9,698 nucleotides of DNA from an uncultured Lachnospiraceae bacterium. Lineage in GTDB: Bacteria > Bacillota > Clostridia > Lachnospirales > Lachnospiraceae. The position numbers and the translations under genes were made by a program. How positions within the stretch are numbered: position 1 is the stretch's first letter; each line of letters starts with the position of its first letter. The DNA is taken from NCBI GenBank assembly GCA_905236925.1, contig CAJOQS010000029.1:1-9698 (forward strand). Direction: 5' to 3'. Shown one piece after another: positions 1-7,380 of the stretch. The notes under the pieces are model-generated. The model did not search any database. It was given only the letters and a program-made list of their open reading frames with translations, and was not told where the DNA came from.

Positions 1-1
1 C

Positions 2-49
2 GGGACCGTTCTTACTCTTCCCTCCCAGTCCACCGCCGTTCTTCGCTGA
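2..49 (+). CDS. Possible C-terminal end of a rightward gene (partial, 5' end outside window)
   Basis: Frame 2 is open from the window edge to a TGA at 47-49 and reads GTVLTLPSQSTAVLR. A closing strand of the form 'LtLPpqSvtVL' is common at the C-terminus of glycoside hydrolases whose last domain is a beta-sandwich, so a carbohydrate-active enzyme is a guess. Support comes from context: the stop lies 21 bases before a hairpin whose rightward side carries a T-run, as expected for a gene converging on the ABC operon. Only 15 residues are visible, and frame 1 is also open here, so the call is weak. Confidence 0.33.
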   Translation, partial: GTVLTLPSQSTAVLR

Positions 50-70
50 TTAAACTGATATCAAAAACGC

Positions 71-108
71 AAAGGAGCCTGCCGCACATTAAGCGACAGG
101 CTCTTTTT
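71..108. terminator. Bidirectional Rho-independent terminator between convergent genes
   Basis: Arms GAGCCTG (75-81) and CAGGCTC (97-103) form a perfect 7-bp stem. Inner CGC/GCG pairing lengthens it after a bulge. Rightward it is followed directly by five T (104-108). Leftward, the A-run at 104-108 precedes the stem and the stem is followed by CTTTGCGTTTTT, a less tidy T-tract. It begins at the stop codon of the last ABC permease gene, so it should end the leftward operon and any rightward gene ending at base 49. Confidence 0.8.
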
Positions 109-908
109 CAGCTTCCGGTCGATCTGTAAAACTTCATTGCCCGGTTGAAGAACATTGTCATTATCCCAAATACGACCGCTCCGGACAGAGGTGTCACAAA
201 CGCGGTCCATACAGGCCAGCCGTACAGGGGCCTTCCCAATATCCACGACGCCGGAACATGCATGGTGAGTGCAAACGGAGCAAATACCGTAAACAGTACC
301 CTTAAGGGCCGCGGATAGATATCTATCGGATACTGGCACGCACTACGCCCTCCGTAGGTTATCGCATTTGCCAGCTCAACAGACTTTACACTGTGGATGC
401 TGAAGATTGCCTCTATCATGAACAGACCGAGGATCAGCATACAGCTCATTAATATCGACTCGGCAAGTGCCAGACCTTTAAGAAGACTCCATTCAACTTC
501 CGACTGCCTGCTGCCGATAACAAGTGCCGTAGTTCCCACGGCGATGCAGGTGATGCGTCTCGGATCCGTTCCGCTGCATAAAACCTGAAGGAGTATTCCT
601 CTCGGCCTCAGCAGCAAAGTATCGAGATGTCCCGTCCTTACCATGGACGGAAAATCTCCTGTCATTCCTCTTCCGAAAAACTCCGTGATATAGAATGAGA
701 CCGACATCAACCCGAAGAAAAAGAACAGATTGGCGCCGGACCATTGGTTCAGGCGTTCAAACCGGTCAACGATCAGGATAACGGCGAGCATCTCACCGCC
801 TTCCATGACCAGCTGCGTGAGCATCTGCATGATAAATGAGGCAGGATACTGCAGCTGGCATTTTATCAGCATTCCTATCGAACGGAGATACAGCTTCAAA
901 ACATTCAT
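108..908 (-). CDS. ABC-2 type exporter membrane subunit (ABC2_membrane_6 / COG3694-like)
   Basis: Encodes a 266-residue integral membrane subunit of an ABC exporter, presumably pairing with the permease encoded just upstream and powered by the ATPase of the same operon. Hydrophobic segments lie near residues 23-47, 58-76, 105-133, 148-172, 203-225 and 233-254. The conserved 'RTGHLDTLLLRP' stretch (91-102) and a later YGG...QYPIDIYPR stretch (185-200) are typical of this permease family. The open frame extends to 992, but ATG at 908 is chosen: it has an AGGGAGG ribosome binding site a few bases upstream, starts five bases after the preceding gene's stop, and gives the usual family length. The substrate cannot be told from sequence. 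The gene is intact and last in the operon. Confidence 0.9.
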   Translation of the reverse strand: MNVLKLYLRSIGMLIKCQLQYPASFIMQMLTQLVMEGGEMLAVILIVDRFERLNQWSGANLFFFFGLMSVSFYITEFFGRGMTGDFPSMVRTGHLDTLLLRPRGILLQVLCSGTDPRRITCIAVGTTALVIGSRQSEVEWSLLKGLALAESILMSCMLILGLFMIEAIFSIHSVKSVELANAITYGGRSACQYPIDIYPRPLRVLFTVFAPFALTMHVPASWILGRPLYGWPVWTAFVTPLSGAVVFGIMTMFFNRAMKFYRSTGS

Positions 909-913
909 CACAC

Positions 914-1705
914 TCAGCCTCCCTGCACTATCATGCGTTTCCTGTTTGCTCTCCACATCCACATTCCGACAAGGATCAGAACGACCGTCCATATTGTCTG
1001 GATCAATATGATCCTTGCTGCCTCAGCGGGCTGATAGGCACCTGTATAGAGCCTTATCGGCGCATCGAGAAGCTGCGCGTAGGGCAGAACGGTTATGACT
1101 CTCTGCCAGCTGTCCGGGAACAGTGTCAGTGGGAGGAGATTACCCGAAAAGGTTATCATAAGCAGGCTCAAAAGACCCTGCATCCCTCTCGGGTCCAGGG
1201 TTCTCATTGTAAATCCCATCGTAATGTTTTCTATCGCGCACATGCACAGAAGTCCCATCATCAGCGCGGCAAGGCCCAGGATCAGTCCCGCTGGGGAATC
1301 CGGGAATTGCACTCCCCAGCCCCTGGGCAGAAGAAACGCCATGACCAGCATGGGTATTCCCCGCATCATGCTGCCCATCAGCTTCTGAGCCATGATCCTT
1401 GCATAATAGAACCAGTACATATTAACCGGACGACACATGTCGTACGAAATGTTTCCGCTTCTGATCTTGTCCATCAGATCCGGATCCGTCGATATCAGCA
1501 TCCGGAAACAGGACTGCTGAAACCACACATAGGTCGTAACGCTTTCTATCGGAAGTGCCTGCGGCTTTGAGGCGTAAAGCGCCCGGTAAAGTGCCACCAG
1601 AACTATCCCGAAGAACATCTGGCAGGCGATACCGCCTATCATCGCGCCCCTGTACTGAAGCTCCATCCGCAGCCTCATCCGGAAAACGGAGAAATAAGCT
1701 CTCAT
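914..1705 (-). CDS. ABC-2 type exporter membrane subunit (ABC2_membrane_6 / COG4587-like)
   Basis: Encodes a 263-residue membrane subunit with about six hydrophobic segments (roughly residues 20-42, 55-72, 100-127, 138-165, 176-197 and 232-251). Residues 81-93 (IRSGNISYDMCRP) match in position and pattern the 'RTGHLDTLLLRP' loop of the second permease, which suggests two related half-transporters forming a heterodimer. The start ATG overlaps the ATPase stop (ATGA) and has AAGGAG eight bases upstream, inside the ATPase gene, so translation is probably coupled. Family membership rests on this loop, the size and the gene order. The exported substrate is unknown. Confidence 0.88.
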   Translation of the reverse strand: MRAYFSVFRMRLRMELQYRGAMIGGIACQMFFGIVLVALYRALYASKPQALPIESVTTYVWFQQSCFRMLISTDPDLMDKIRSGNISYDMCRPVNMYWFYYARIMAQKLMGSMMRGIPMLVMAFLLPRGWGVQFPDSPAGLILGLAALMMGLLCMCAIENITMGFTMRTLDPRGMQGLLSLLMITFSGNLLPLTLFPDSWQRVITVLPYAQLLDAPIRLYTGAYQPAEAARIILIQTIWTVVLILVGMWMWRANRKRMIVQGG

Positions 1706-2667
1706 AGATCCATCTCCTTGTACATGGCCGCGATCAGATGATCGATGTTTTCTGGCTGAAGTGTCATTTCCCTGATCGTTCCGGCTTTCTGAAGCTCGGA
1801 GAGAAGTGCTGCCGTCGGAAGCTTTGAAGGAGAATAGGTCAGGTTCAGTTCATTGTCCTTTCGCGTAAAATCAGCGCCTTCGGGCAGGTGAAGTTCGGGC
1901 GGAAGGGCCTCGTATCTGACATTCGCGGTACGTACCGTATCAAACTTTTCGAGCAGATCGGGCAGTCTTCCGTCAAACAGCTTCTGTCCGTGACCAAGTA
2001 CCATTACCCTCTGGCAAAGTGCCGCTATATCCTCCATATCATGCGTTGTCAGCATGATAGTCGTTCCGTTTTCCCTGTTTTCCCAATTAAGGAAATCGCG
2101 GAGAGCCAGCTTGCTCACCGCATCAAGACCTATAGTCGGTTCGTCGAGGAACAGAAGCTCCGGGCGGTGCAGCAGCGAGCCGCACAGCTCCGCTCTCATC
2201 CTCTGTCCCAGACTCAGCAGACGCAGCGGCGTACGCATGAACTCCTCCAGCTGAAGAGCTTCTTTAAGTTCTCCGAGCCTTTGTCTGTAATCGGTCTCCG
2301 AAAGACGGTATATGTCCTTCAGGAGCGAAAAGCTGTCAATTATCGGAACATCCCACCAGAGCTGGCTTCTCTGTCCGAATACGACGCCGATGTGCCGGAC
2401 ATATTCCGTTCTTTCACGCCACGGGATCCTTCCTCCGACCGTCGCTTCTCCTCCGTCAGGCGTAAGGATGCCCGAAAGAATCTTTACCGTGGTGGATTTT
2501 CCCGCACCGTTGGGGCCGATATATCCTACAAGCTCACCTTTCTCGACAGAAAATGAGATCCCCTTCAGCGCCTCGACAGTCTGTCTGTCACGAAACAGCT
2601 TCCCCTTTTCGCGTTTCTTTCTGACCGTAAAGGTTTTCTTCAGCCCGTTTACCTCTATATAGCTCAT
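1702..2667 (-). CDS. ABC transporter ATP-binding protein (COG4586-like exporter ATPase)
   Basis: A 321-residue cytoplasmic ATPase that should drive the two downstream permeases. Counting from ATG at 2667: Walker A GPNGAGKST at 51-59, Q-loop in VVFGQRSQLWWD (Q99), signature LSLGQR at 151-156, Walker B LLFLDEP at 171-177, and H-loop TTHD (H209). The QRSQLWWD segment is characteristic of the COG4586 group found with paired ABC2_membrane_6 permeases. After the nucleotide-binding domain, residues from about 240 form a C-terminal extension of the kind used in exporter ATPases. A TTG four codons upstream is rejected because it lies next to and within the ribosome binding site of the ATG. The gene follows the sensor kinase after 24 bases and overlaps the next permease by four. 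Confidence 0.95.
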   Translation of the reverse strand: MSYIEVNGLKKTFTVRKKREKGKLFRDRQTVEALKGISFSVEKGELVGYIGPNGAGKSTTVKILSGILTPDGGEATVGGRIPWRERTEYVRHIGVVFGQRSQLWWDVPIIDSFSLLKDIYRLSETDYRQRLGELKEALQLEEFMRTPLRLLSLGQRMRAELCGSLLHRPELLFLDEPTIGLDAVSKLALRDFLNWENRENGTTIMLTTHDMEDIAALCQRVMVLGHGQKLFDGRLPDLLEKFDTVRTANVRYEALPPELHLPEGADFTRKDNELNLTYSPSKLPTAALLSELQKAGTIREMTLQPENIDHLIAAMYKEMDL

Positions 2668-2670
2668 TTT

Positions 2671-2677
2671 TCCTCCC
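2671..2677 (-). promoter_or_regulatory. Ribosome binding site fixing the ATPase start
   Basis: On the minus strand the sequence reads TTTGGGAGGAAAAATG. The GGGAGGA core lies three bases before ATG 2667, and the only alternative in-frame start (TTG at 2679-2677) abuts it, so the ATG is the real start. Confidence 0.75.
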
Positions 2678-2691
2678 AAAAAACATAGCCC

Positions 2692-4041
2692 TTACGCCTT
2701 TGTGATATACCTGTTCACCGCAGGCTTGTTTACCAGCATAACATTTGAATAAAAGACCTTCGAGTCATGAGTAAAATCAGCCGTTCCCGAATATCGTCCG
2801 GCTGTGGCCGCAACCGATACCAGACCGATTCCGTTCCCGCCTTTATGCGTTGAAAGGTATCTGTTTCCTCTTTGAAGTACTTTTCCGTTAAAGCCGTTGG
2901 AAGCGGCGATATACAGTTCATCTCCCTGTTCCACCGATATTATCAGATTGACAAACCTTCTGTCCGCAGGGATCTGGGCACAGGCGATCATCGCATTCTC
3001 AAGTATGTTTCCGATGATGGAGCAAAGGTCCACGCTGTCGATCTCCAGTTTTTCAGGAAGTCCGACCTCTATCTTAAGCTTTGTATCCTGTTCCTTCGCC
3101 TGTCGTGAATAGTGGTTAAGAAGCGCGTTCAGGGCGTTATCACGGCAGAAGAATTCCGTATCCTTCTGAGGAAGCGCATCCACATACCTCCTCAGGAATT
3201 CCTCTATCGAAGCGTAGTCTTTTTCCGCGGACAGCTCCTTAAGCGTATATATCGTCTGCCTGAAATCATGCCGCACTCTGGAATCGGCTTCGATGTAGCG
3301 CTGGAGTGATTCATACTGCTTCTCCTGCATCTCGATCATCTGGTTCCTGCTCTCAGCCTCGGCTCTTTCAACCATGACCTCAACGATATGGTAAAAAACT
3401 ATGCAGAGCAGGAACAGAAGGATGAACATCAGGATCAGTATCGCAATATAAGCGCTCCCCACCCTGTTCGTATGCAGTGTCCTGTATTTCCGTATGACAG
3501 TGACCTGCGCAAAAATGAAGAACAGGCCCGCAACAATCGAAGCCGTCCACCATACTTGCGCAGAGGGCAGATTATCGATGATGAATGACCCGTATCTGTA
3601 GGACGGACGGATCACAAGGCCGCAGAACAGAAGGCTTGCGATCAGAACGACAAGATGCCCCTCAACGCTCATGTTCATCAGCAACCCGTCCGGATGAAGG
3701 AGGGCGCCGAATACTATAGCCGCGTTACTGATGAAAGACATAAATGAGCAGATCAGGATGAACAGGAACGCGGACTGCGAGATATGGAGCGAACTGGCTC
3801 TGTGAAAGGTCATGAAGACTATCAACATACCCGGGAAGTACAATATGCCCCATTCCTGTGAGAAATAGACCGTAACAAAGGCCATCACAGCTGAGATTAC
3901 CGCGGTAACGCCCGCGATCCTTAATGCCGCCTTCCTGAACGGGATCCTCATATGGTTCCTTGCCGGGGCAAAACAGACCAAGGTTCCCGGCAGCATGAGA
4001 AAGTAGGTGAGAAAAGGGAAAATGTATTCCTGAAGGTTCAT
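2692..4041 (-). CDS. GHKL-family sensor histidine kinase (AgrC-like, 7 TM)
   Basis: A 449-residue membrane sensor kinase. Seven hydrophobic segments fill the first half (about residues 5-24, 39-60, 65-80, 89-112, 127-145, 163-183 and 196-220), followed by a charged helical linker (223-255). The phospho-acceptor box is RHDFRQ with H258. The ATPase domain shows an N-box NILENA (345-350) and a glycine box GGNGIGL (401-407). This layout is that of AgrC/HPK10-type kinases, which pair with LytTR regulators and often sense peptides, but no pheromone precursor gene is visible here. Its ATG overlaps the regulator's stop (ATGA), so the two are translationally coupled. It should phosphorylate that regulator. 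The signal is unknown. Confidence 0.93.
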   Translation of the reverse strand: MNLQEYIFPFLTYFLMLPGTLVCFAPARNHMRIPFRKAALRIAGVTAVISAVMAFVTVYFSQEWGILYFPGMLIVFMTFHRASSLHISQSAFLFILICSFMSFISNAAIVFGALLHPDGLLMNMSVEGHLVVLIASLLFCGLVIRPSYRYGSFIIDNLPSAQVWWTASIVAGLFFIFAQVTVIRKYRTLHTNRVGSAYIAILILMFILLFLLCIVFYHIVEVMVERAEAESRNQMIEMQEKQYESLQRYIEADSRVRHDFRQTIYTLKELSAEKDYASIEEFLRRYVDALPQKDTEFFCRDNALNALLNHYSRQAKEQDTKLKIEVGLPEKLEIDSVDLCSIIGNILENAMIACAQIPADRRFVNLIISVEQGDELYIAASNGFNGKVLQRGNRYLSTHKGGNGIGLVSVAATAGRYSGTADFTHDSKVFYSNVMLVNKPAVNRYITKA

Positions 4042-4796
4042 GCTCTGCCACCTCCGAAGGTCTGTCTGCCGTGAAGCTTTGAAAAAACATAGTTTTTCCT
4101 GATCTGATCCAGTCTTTTCTGGTCGCGCACGTTTATCGGCAGACTGATACCACCCTTCAGCTCACAGGAATCCTTTCCGAAGGAGGTGACGCAGTCCATG
4201 TTTATGATTATCCCGCGGTTAATCTGAAGGAAGCGGTTGTCCCTTGAAAGAGCGCCGCATAAATCCGAAAAGGTCATGCGCGTCCTGTAACCGTTTCCAA
4301 GTTCATCATTTATGACCACGTAATTCTTCTGGCTTTGAGCAAAGACGATCCCGGAAAAAGAGATGCTGTGCTCCTTGCCGTCGATCATGAAGCTTATCCT
4401 GTCTTCGCTTTCGGACTGCAGGGCCGTTATCTCGTCAAGCACCTTTGTGACGGATGCGGTGATCAAAGCACTGTCCGGAGACTTCAGGATATACTGAAAG
4501 GCATGGACATCGAAAGCGTCGAAGGCATGCTCGTGGCTGGTCGTCAGAAAAACGATGAAAGTATCGTTATCCGATTCCCGGATCTTTCTGGCGGCGTCCA
4601 CTCCCGTCATCCCGTCCATAAAAATATCCATGAAGATCACGGTGTACTGAAGGGGACGGTAATCCGAAAGAAGCTCTTCCGCACTGTGGAAAGTCCTTAT
4701 ATCCGCATGAAGATGCCTTTTTGACATATACTCATTTATAATGCCGGACATGCGGTCGGTCTCGCGGGACATATCGCCTACCAAAGCTATGTTCAT
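4038..4796 (-). CDS. LytTR-family response regulator
   Basis: A 252-residue transcription regulator with an N-terminal receiver and a C-terminal LytTR DNA-binding domain. From ATG 4796, the phospho-acceptor Asp is D57 in FMDIFMDG. The receiver Thr (FLTTSHEHA) and Lys (FQYILK) are present. The LytTR domain covers about residues 145-245, with the typical 'FLQINRGIIINMDCV' stretch. The first residue of the usual N-terminal acidic pair is replaced by Gly (IALVGD), leaving one acid. The frame opens with a TTG at 4820, but that start has no ribosome binding site, whereas the ATG has GAAAGG nine bases upstream and places D57 at the standard position. It heads the operon and probably regulates it, perhaps among other targets. 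Confidence 0.92.
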   Translation of the reverse strand: MNIALVGDMSRETDRMSGIINEYMSKRHLHADIRTFHSAEELLSDYRPLQYTVIFMDIFMDGMTGVDAARKIRESDNDTFIVFLTTSHEHAFDAFDVHAFQYILKSPDSALITASVTKVLDEITALQSESEDRISFMIDGKEHSISFSGIVFAQSQKNYVVINDELGNGYRTRMTFSDLCGALSRDNRFLQINRGIIINMDCVTSFGKDSCELKGGISLPINVRDQKRLDQIRKNYVFSKLHGRQTFGGGRA

Positions 4797-4805
4797 ATCT
4801 GCTGG

Positions 4806-4811
4806 CCTTTC
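4806..4811 (-). promoter_or_regulatory. Ribosome binding site fixing the response regulator start
   Basis: GAAAGG on the minus strand lies nine bases before ATG 4796. No Shine-Dalgarno-like sequence precedes the alternative TTG at 4820, so the shorter protein is preferred. Confidence 0.5.
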
Positions 4812-4842
4812 ATCCTTCAAACGCTCATTTCAGTCAAAGAAA

Positions 4843-4871
4843 ACAATATCATCACACAGGAAAGAATGCAA
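4843..4871 (-). promoter_or_regulatory. Candidate promoter of the two-component/ABC operon
   Basis: On the minus strand: TTGCAT (4871-4866), a 17-base spacer, then TATTGT (4848-4843), preceded by TG one base before the hexamer (extended -10). The -10 matches consensus at four of six bases and the -35 at three, so it is weak. It lies just after the upstream operon's terminator and about 47 bases before the regulator ATG, the only gap where this operon's promoter could sit. No clear pair of LytTR binding repeats was found. Confidence 0.35.
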
Positions 4872-4907
4872 GAAAAACCGGGACCCCCTCTGGAGGAGTC
4901 CCGGTTT
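4872..4907 (-). terminator. Rho-independent terminator of the nucleotidase/LURP operon
   Basis: Perfect 10-bp arms AAACCGGGAC (4875-4884) and GTCCCGGTTT (4898-4907), with a 13-base loop that can form a further CC/GG pairing. On the minus strand the stem runs into TTTTTCTT. It lies 26 bases after the stop of the LURP-one-related gene and separates the two leftward operons. Confidence 0.9.
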
Positions 4908-4933
4908 CAGACGCATTATACAGACCTGTATTA

Positions 4934-5836
4934 TCAGTTATTGTTCTCGGAATTCTGAACGCTGTCGCAGATGATTGCAAGTGCGATCACAACATCCTGC
5001 TTATCCTCATCAAAGATGCGGATACGGTAGCAATCGGACCATACAGTAGCAGCTGTATCAACGTGTCCGATAGCCTTTCCTCCGACAAGGATGTCGAAAT
5101 CGTAGCCAAGGATATCTCCTGCGATCTTAAGCTCCTGACCATCAACGGTTCCGTTAAGCTCGGGATTGGTGAGCTTCAGCTTCTTCTTGATCCTTGCGAT
5201 CTCTCTTCCGCCCTTTTCAACGGTATACTCGGGCATGATCGCAACGAGCTTCTTCTTCAGCTTAAGAACCTCAACGCCGCTCTTCTGAATAGAATAATTC
5301 AGACGTGCGATATCGCCTTCAACATGGTAAACAGGGTTCTCGTCCAGATCAAAGATATCGAACTTGGGCTTTAACGAAATAGCCTTCTGCTTCATGTACA
5401 GGGCAATAGCCTCACCGCTTGAGGTATTTGCTGTTGCGAGCTCGGACTCGGTAACGCTCTCGCCGTTCTCAAGTCTCTTGATAACAGCAAGGAGCTCATC
5501 TACGGCTCTGTCAGCGGTAGACTCATCCTCGTTCTTGTGGCCGAGGAACATTCCAACACCCATGTTAAGAGCGGTTGCAACACTGCTTACGCCGTCGGTT
5601 CCGATCTTTCCCATGATGATCTTGTTCTTGTCTACTCTTACAAATACATCAAAATCATCGGAAACCTTCTTGTACATAACAGACTGGGTTCCCTTGATGT
5701 CGCCCATTACGGGAGTTCCGAAGCTTACCTTGATCCCGGAAAGCTCTGAAAGCAGATCCTCATTGGTGAAATTTCTCTTGTTGTCTACACTGGCGTAACC
5801 CATGTTTCCGCCGCCGGAAAAATCAAATAATCCCAT
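4934..5836 (-). CDS. LURP-one-related (LOR/YxjI-like) domain protein with uncharacterised N-terminal domain
   Basis: A 300-residue, probably soluble protein with no signal peptide or membrane segment. Residues about 144-294 look like a LURP-one-related domain: alternating beta strands with recurring 'lkKKl...ytV...G.eia.IkKKlkl' and a late 'GkaIGhVdTAatVWSDcYrI' stretch. This fold is related to tubby C-terminal domains, some of which bind membrane phosphoinositides; whether this one does is unknown. Residues 1-140 form a separate region that I do not recognise, with a Gly-rich start (FSGGGNMG), a strand-rich part (about 30-80) and an acidic helical part (100-135). ATG 5836 has AAGGAG seven bases upstream. 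It is the last gene of its operon, 53 bases after the nucleotidase. The LOR call is from pattern memory. Confidence 0.72.
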   Translation of the reverse strand: MGLFDFSGGGNMGYASVDNKRNFTNEDLLSELSGIKVSFGTPVMGDIKGTQSVMYKKVSDDFDVFVRVDKNKIIMGKIGTDGVSSVATALNMGVGMFLGHKNEDESTADRAVDELLAVIKRLENGESVTESELATANTSSGEAIALYMKQKAISLKPKFDIFDLDENPVYHVEGDIARLNYSIQKSGVEVLKLKKKLVAIMPEYTVEKGGREIARIKKKLKLTNPELNGTVDGQELKIAGDILGYDFDILVGGKAIGHVDTAATVWSDCYRIRIFDEDKQDVVIALAIICDSVQNSENNN

Positions 5837-5889
5837 TTTTATGTCTCCTTATGTGTTTTGTATTATTTCTGAACAGCATCTTTGCTGTC

Positions 5890-7359
5890 TCATTCATGAA
5901 TGATCAGACGGGGCTCGCCGTCAAGCTTTACGAGCTCATGGCTGGTGAAGTACTCCTCAAGCACGTTGGGGGATTTGGTCGCCACTTCAACGGGCTGCCC
6001 GTTCTTCTTGATCTCGTCGAGCGAAACGCCGAGGAACTCGCCGATGCTCAAGAAGTGATATCTCTGCATCGCAACGGTAAATACGTCGCCATCCTCTACT
6101 TCCCTTCCATTCATCTTCAGCGAAAGGATGCTGTGTGAGGGACGGTCAAATTCGCAGCAGAATCCGCGAGAGAACTGGTACCACTCGTTATGCTCACTGT
6201 CAAGGAAGGACTCCTCACGGAGCATATACTTTACAATACGGCGGAGCTGCGCACCGGTGACTTTGAAGGAATACATGGGATCGCCGAAAGGGAAGATCTC
6301 CATATAATCCTTAAGTGTAACGATCGGCCCGAGCACCGGCTTACGGATGCTTCCCGATGCGAGCAGAACGAGATCAACACCCAGCTGCTCTCTCATTCCC
6401 TCTGCCATCAGGTCGCCGAGCTCTGTCTCCATGTTGCGGCGGGGATGTGTATAAGCACGGGGGAATCTGGTGAGAATGCGTCCGTACTTCTTGTCGGTCA
6501 CGTTCTTGTACTTGTTGATAACCTCTTCGAGCGCCTCGTCACGGGGGCAGTTGTCAGCCGTGATAGGGATGCACTGCCAGGTATATGAATCTATGCAGTT
6601 GTTGTCGGTATCGACCATGATATCAAAGCGTCCGATCTGATCCGTTCCGATAGCTGCCTGAACGATGGGAATACCCGCCACTTCACAGGGCTCGCTCAGA
6701 AGCGTGTGGCTGTGTCCGCCGATAATAACATCCACGCCCCATGCAGGGTCAAGAGCAGCAGCAAGCTTCTTGTCCTCTTCAAATCCGATGTGAGTAAGAA
6801 GGACCGTGAAGTCGATGTCTGTCGTTCGGTACGCGTCACAGATCTTTCCGACTTCGGCTGCCGCGTCCTCAAGGTCTACCAGTGTTCCGATAAGGCCTTC
6901 GTTCTTGGTGCTTGCGAGCACATCCTGAGTAAGTATACCGATGAACAGCACGCGCATGCCGTCGATCTCTTTGATGAAATGCGAATTGAACAGACGGACT
7001 CCGTTGAGCTTCAGGTACATGTTTGCATTGATGATCGGGAATGTTGCGCACTTCTCAATAAAGAGAAGATGTGCAAGACCGTAGTCGACCTCATGGTTGC
7101 CGAGCGTAACCACATCGGGAGCCAGCAGGTTCATGATCTCTATGGTCGAAATACCCTGGAATTCACTGTCGATCAGAGATCCACGGAACATATCACCGGA
7201 AACGGTGTAGATAACGTTCTTTTCTTCGTTGCGAACCTTGTTTACATAGCCGGACAGGCGCGAAACGCCTCCGACGAGATTCTCATCAACCTTTTCAGCA
7301 AGGAAATCTCCGTGCAGATCATTGGAATGAAGAATAGTGAGTTTCTTAAGGTTTTTCAT
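5890..7359 (-). CDS. Metallophosphoesterase / 5'-nucleotidase family protein, no signal peptide (UshA/YunD-like)
   Basis: A 489-residue two-domain enzyme expected to remove phosphate from nucleotides or related phosphoesters using two metal ions. Metal-site motifs are complete: NDLHG (13-17), SGDMFRG (55-60, D56), LGNHE (86-90), LLTH (H190) and GGHSHT (214-219). The C-terminal nucleotidase domain follows (about 295-480), with ASGSIR (335-340) where most relatives have a NGGGIR-type loop, and IFPFGDP (356-362). Unlike secreted UshA-type enzymes it starts directly with MKNLKKLTILHSND, with no signal peptide and no wall anchor, so it is probably cytoplasmic, like Bacillus YunD. ATG 7359 has AAAGGAG eight bases upstream. 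It lies 21 bases after the membrane-protein gene. Exact substrate is uncertain. Confidence 0.9.
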   Translation of the reverse strand: MKNLKKLTILHSNDLHGDFLAEKVDENLVGGVSRLSGYVNKVRNEEKNVIYTVSGDMFRGSLIDSEFQGISTIEIMNLLAPDVVTLGNHEVDYGLAHLLFIEKCATFPIINANMYLKLNGVRLFNSHFIKEIDGMRVLFIGILTQDVLASTKNEGLIGTLVDLEDAAAEVGKICDAYRTTDIDFTVLLTHIGFEEDKKLAAALDPAWGVDVIIGGHSHTLLSEPCEVAGIPIVQAAIGTDQIGRFDIMVDTDNNCIDSYTWQCIPITADNCPRDEALEEVINKYKNVTDKKYGRILTRFPRAYTHPRRNMETELGDLMAEGMREQLGVDLVLLASGSIRKPVLGPIVTLKDYMEIFPFGDPMYSFKVTGAQLRRIVKYMLREESFLDSEHNEWYQFSRGFCCEFDRPSHSILSLKMNGREVEDGDVFTVAMQRYHFLSIGEFLGVSLDEIKKNGQPVEVATKSPNVLEEYFTSHELVKLDGEPRLIIHE

Positions 7360-7380
7360 CTGTTTACTCCTTTTTTAGTC

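Noticed and set aside
836..1570. Rightward open frame of 244 codons opposite the ABC permease genes
   Set aside because: It lies antisense to two well-supported permeases, its translation is rich in His, Ser and Gln with no recognisable domain, and it has no good ribosome binding site. It is a shadow of the coding strand.
1888..2556. Rightward open frame of 222 codons opposite the ABC ATPase
   Set aside because: It is antisense to an ATPase with all motifs intact and shows no family features.
4817..4852. Leftward 11-codon reading frame upstream of the response regulator (possible leader or pheromone peptide)
   Set aside because: No Shine-Dalgarno sequence precedes its ATG, it is too short for an AgrD-like precursor, and it would overlap the candidate -10 region.
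4797..4870. Possible LytTR binding repeat (AGCGTTTGA) upstream of the response regulator
   Set aside because: It matches the loose LytTR consensus only partly, and no second repeat at the expected spacing was found.
5873..5888. Small hairpin ACAGC/GCTGT between the nucleotidase and LOR genes
   Set aside because: The stem has only five base pairs and no T-run follows on the minus strand, so it is not a credible terminator. The two genes are treated as one operon.
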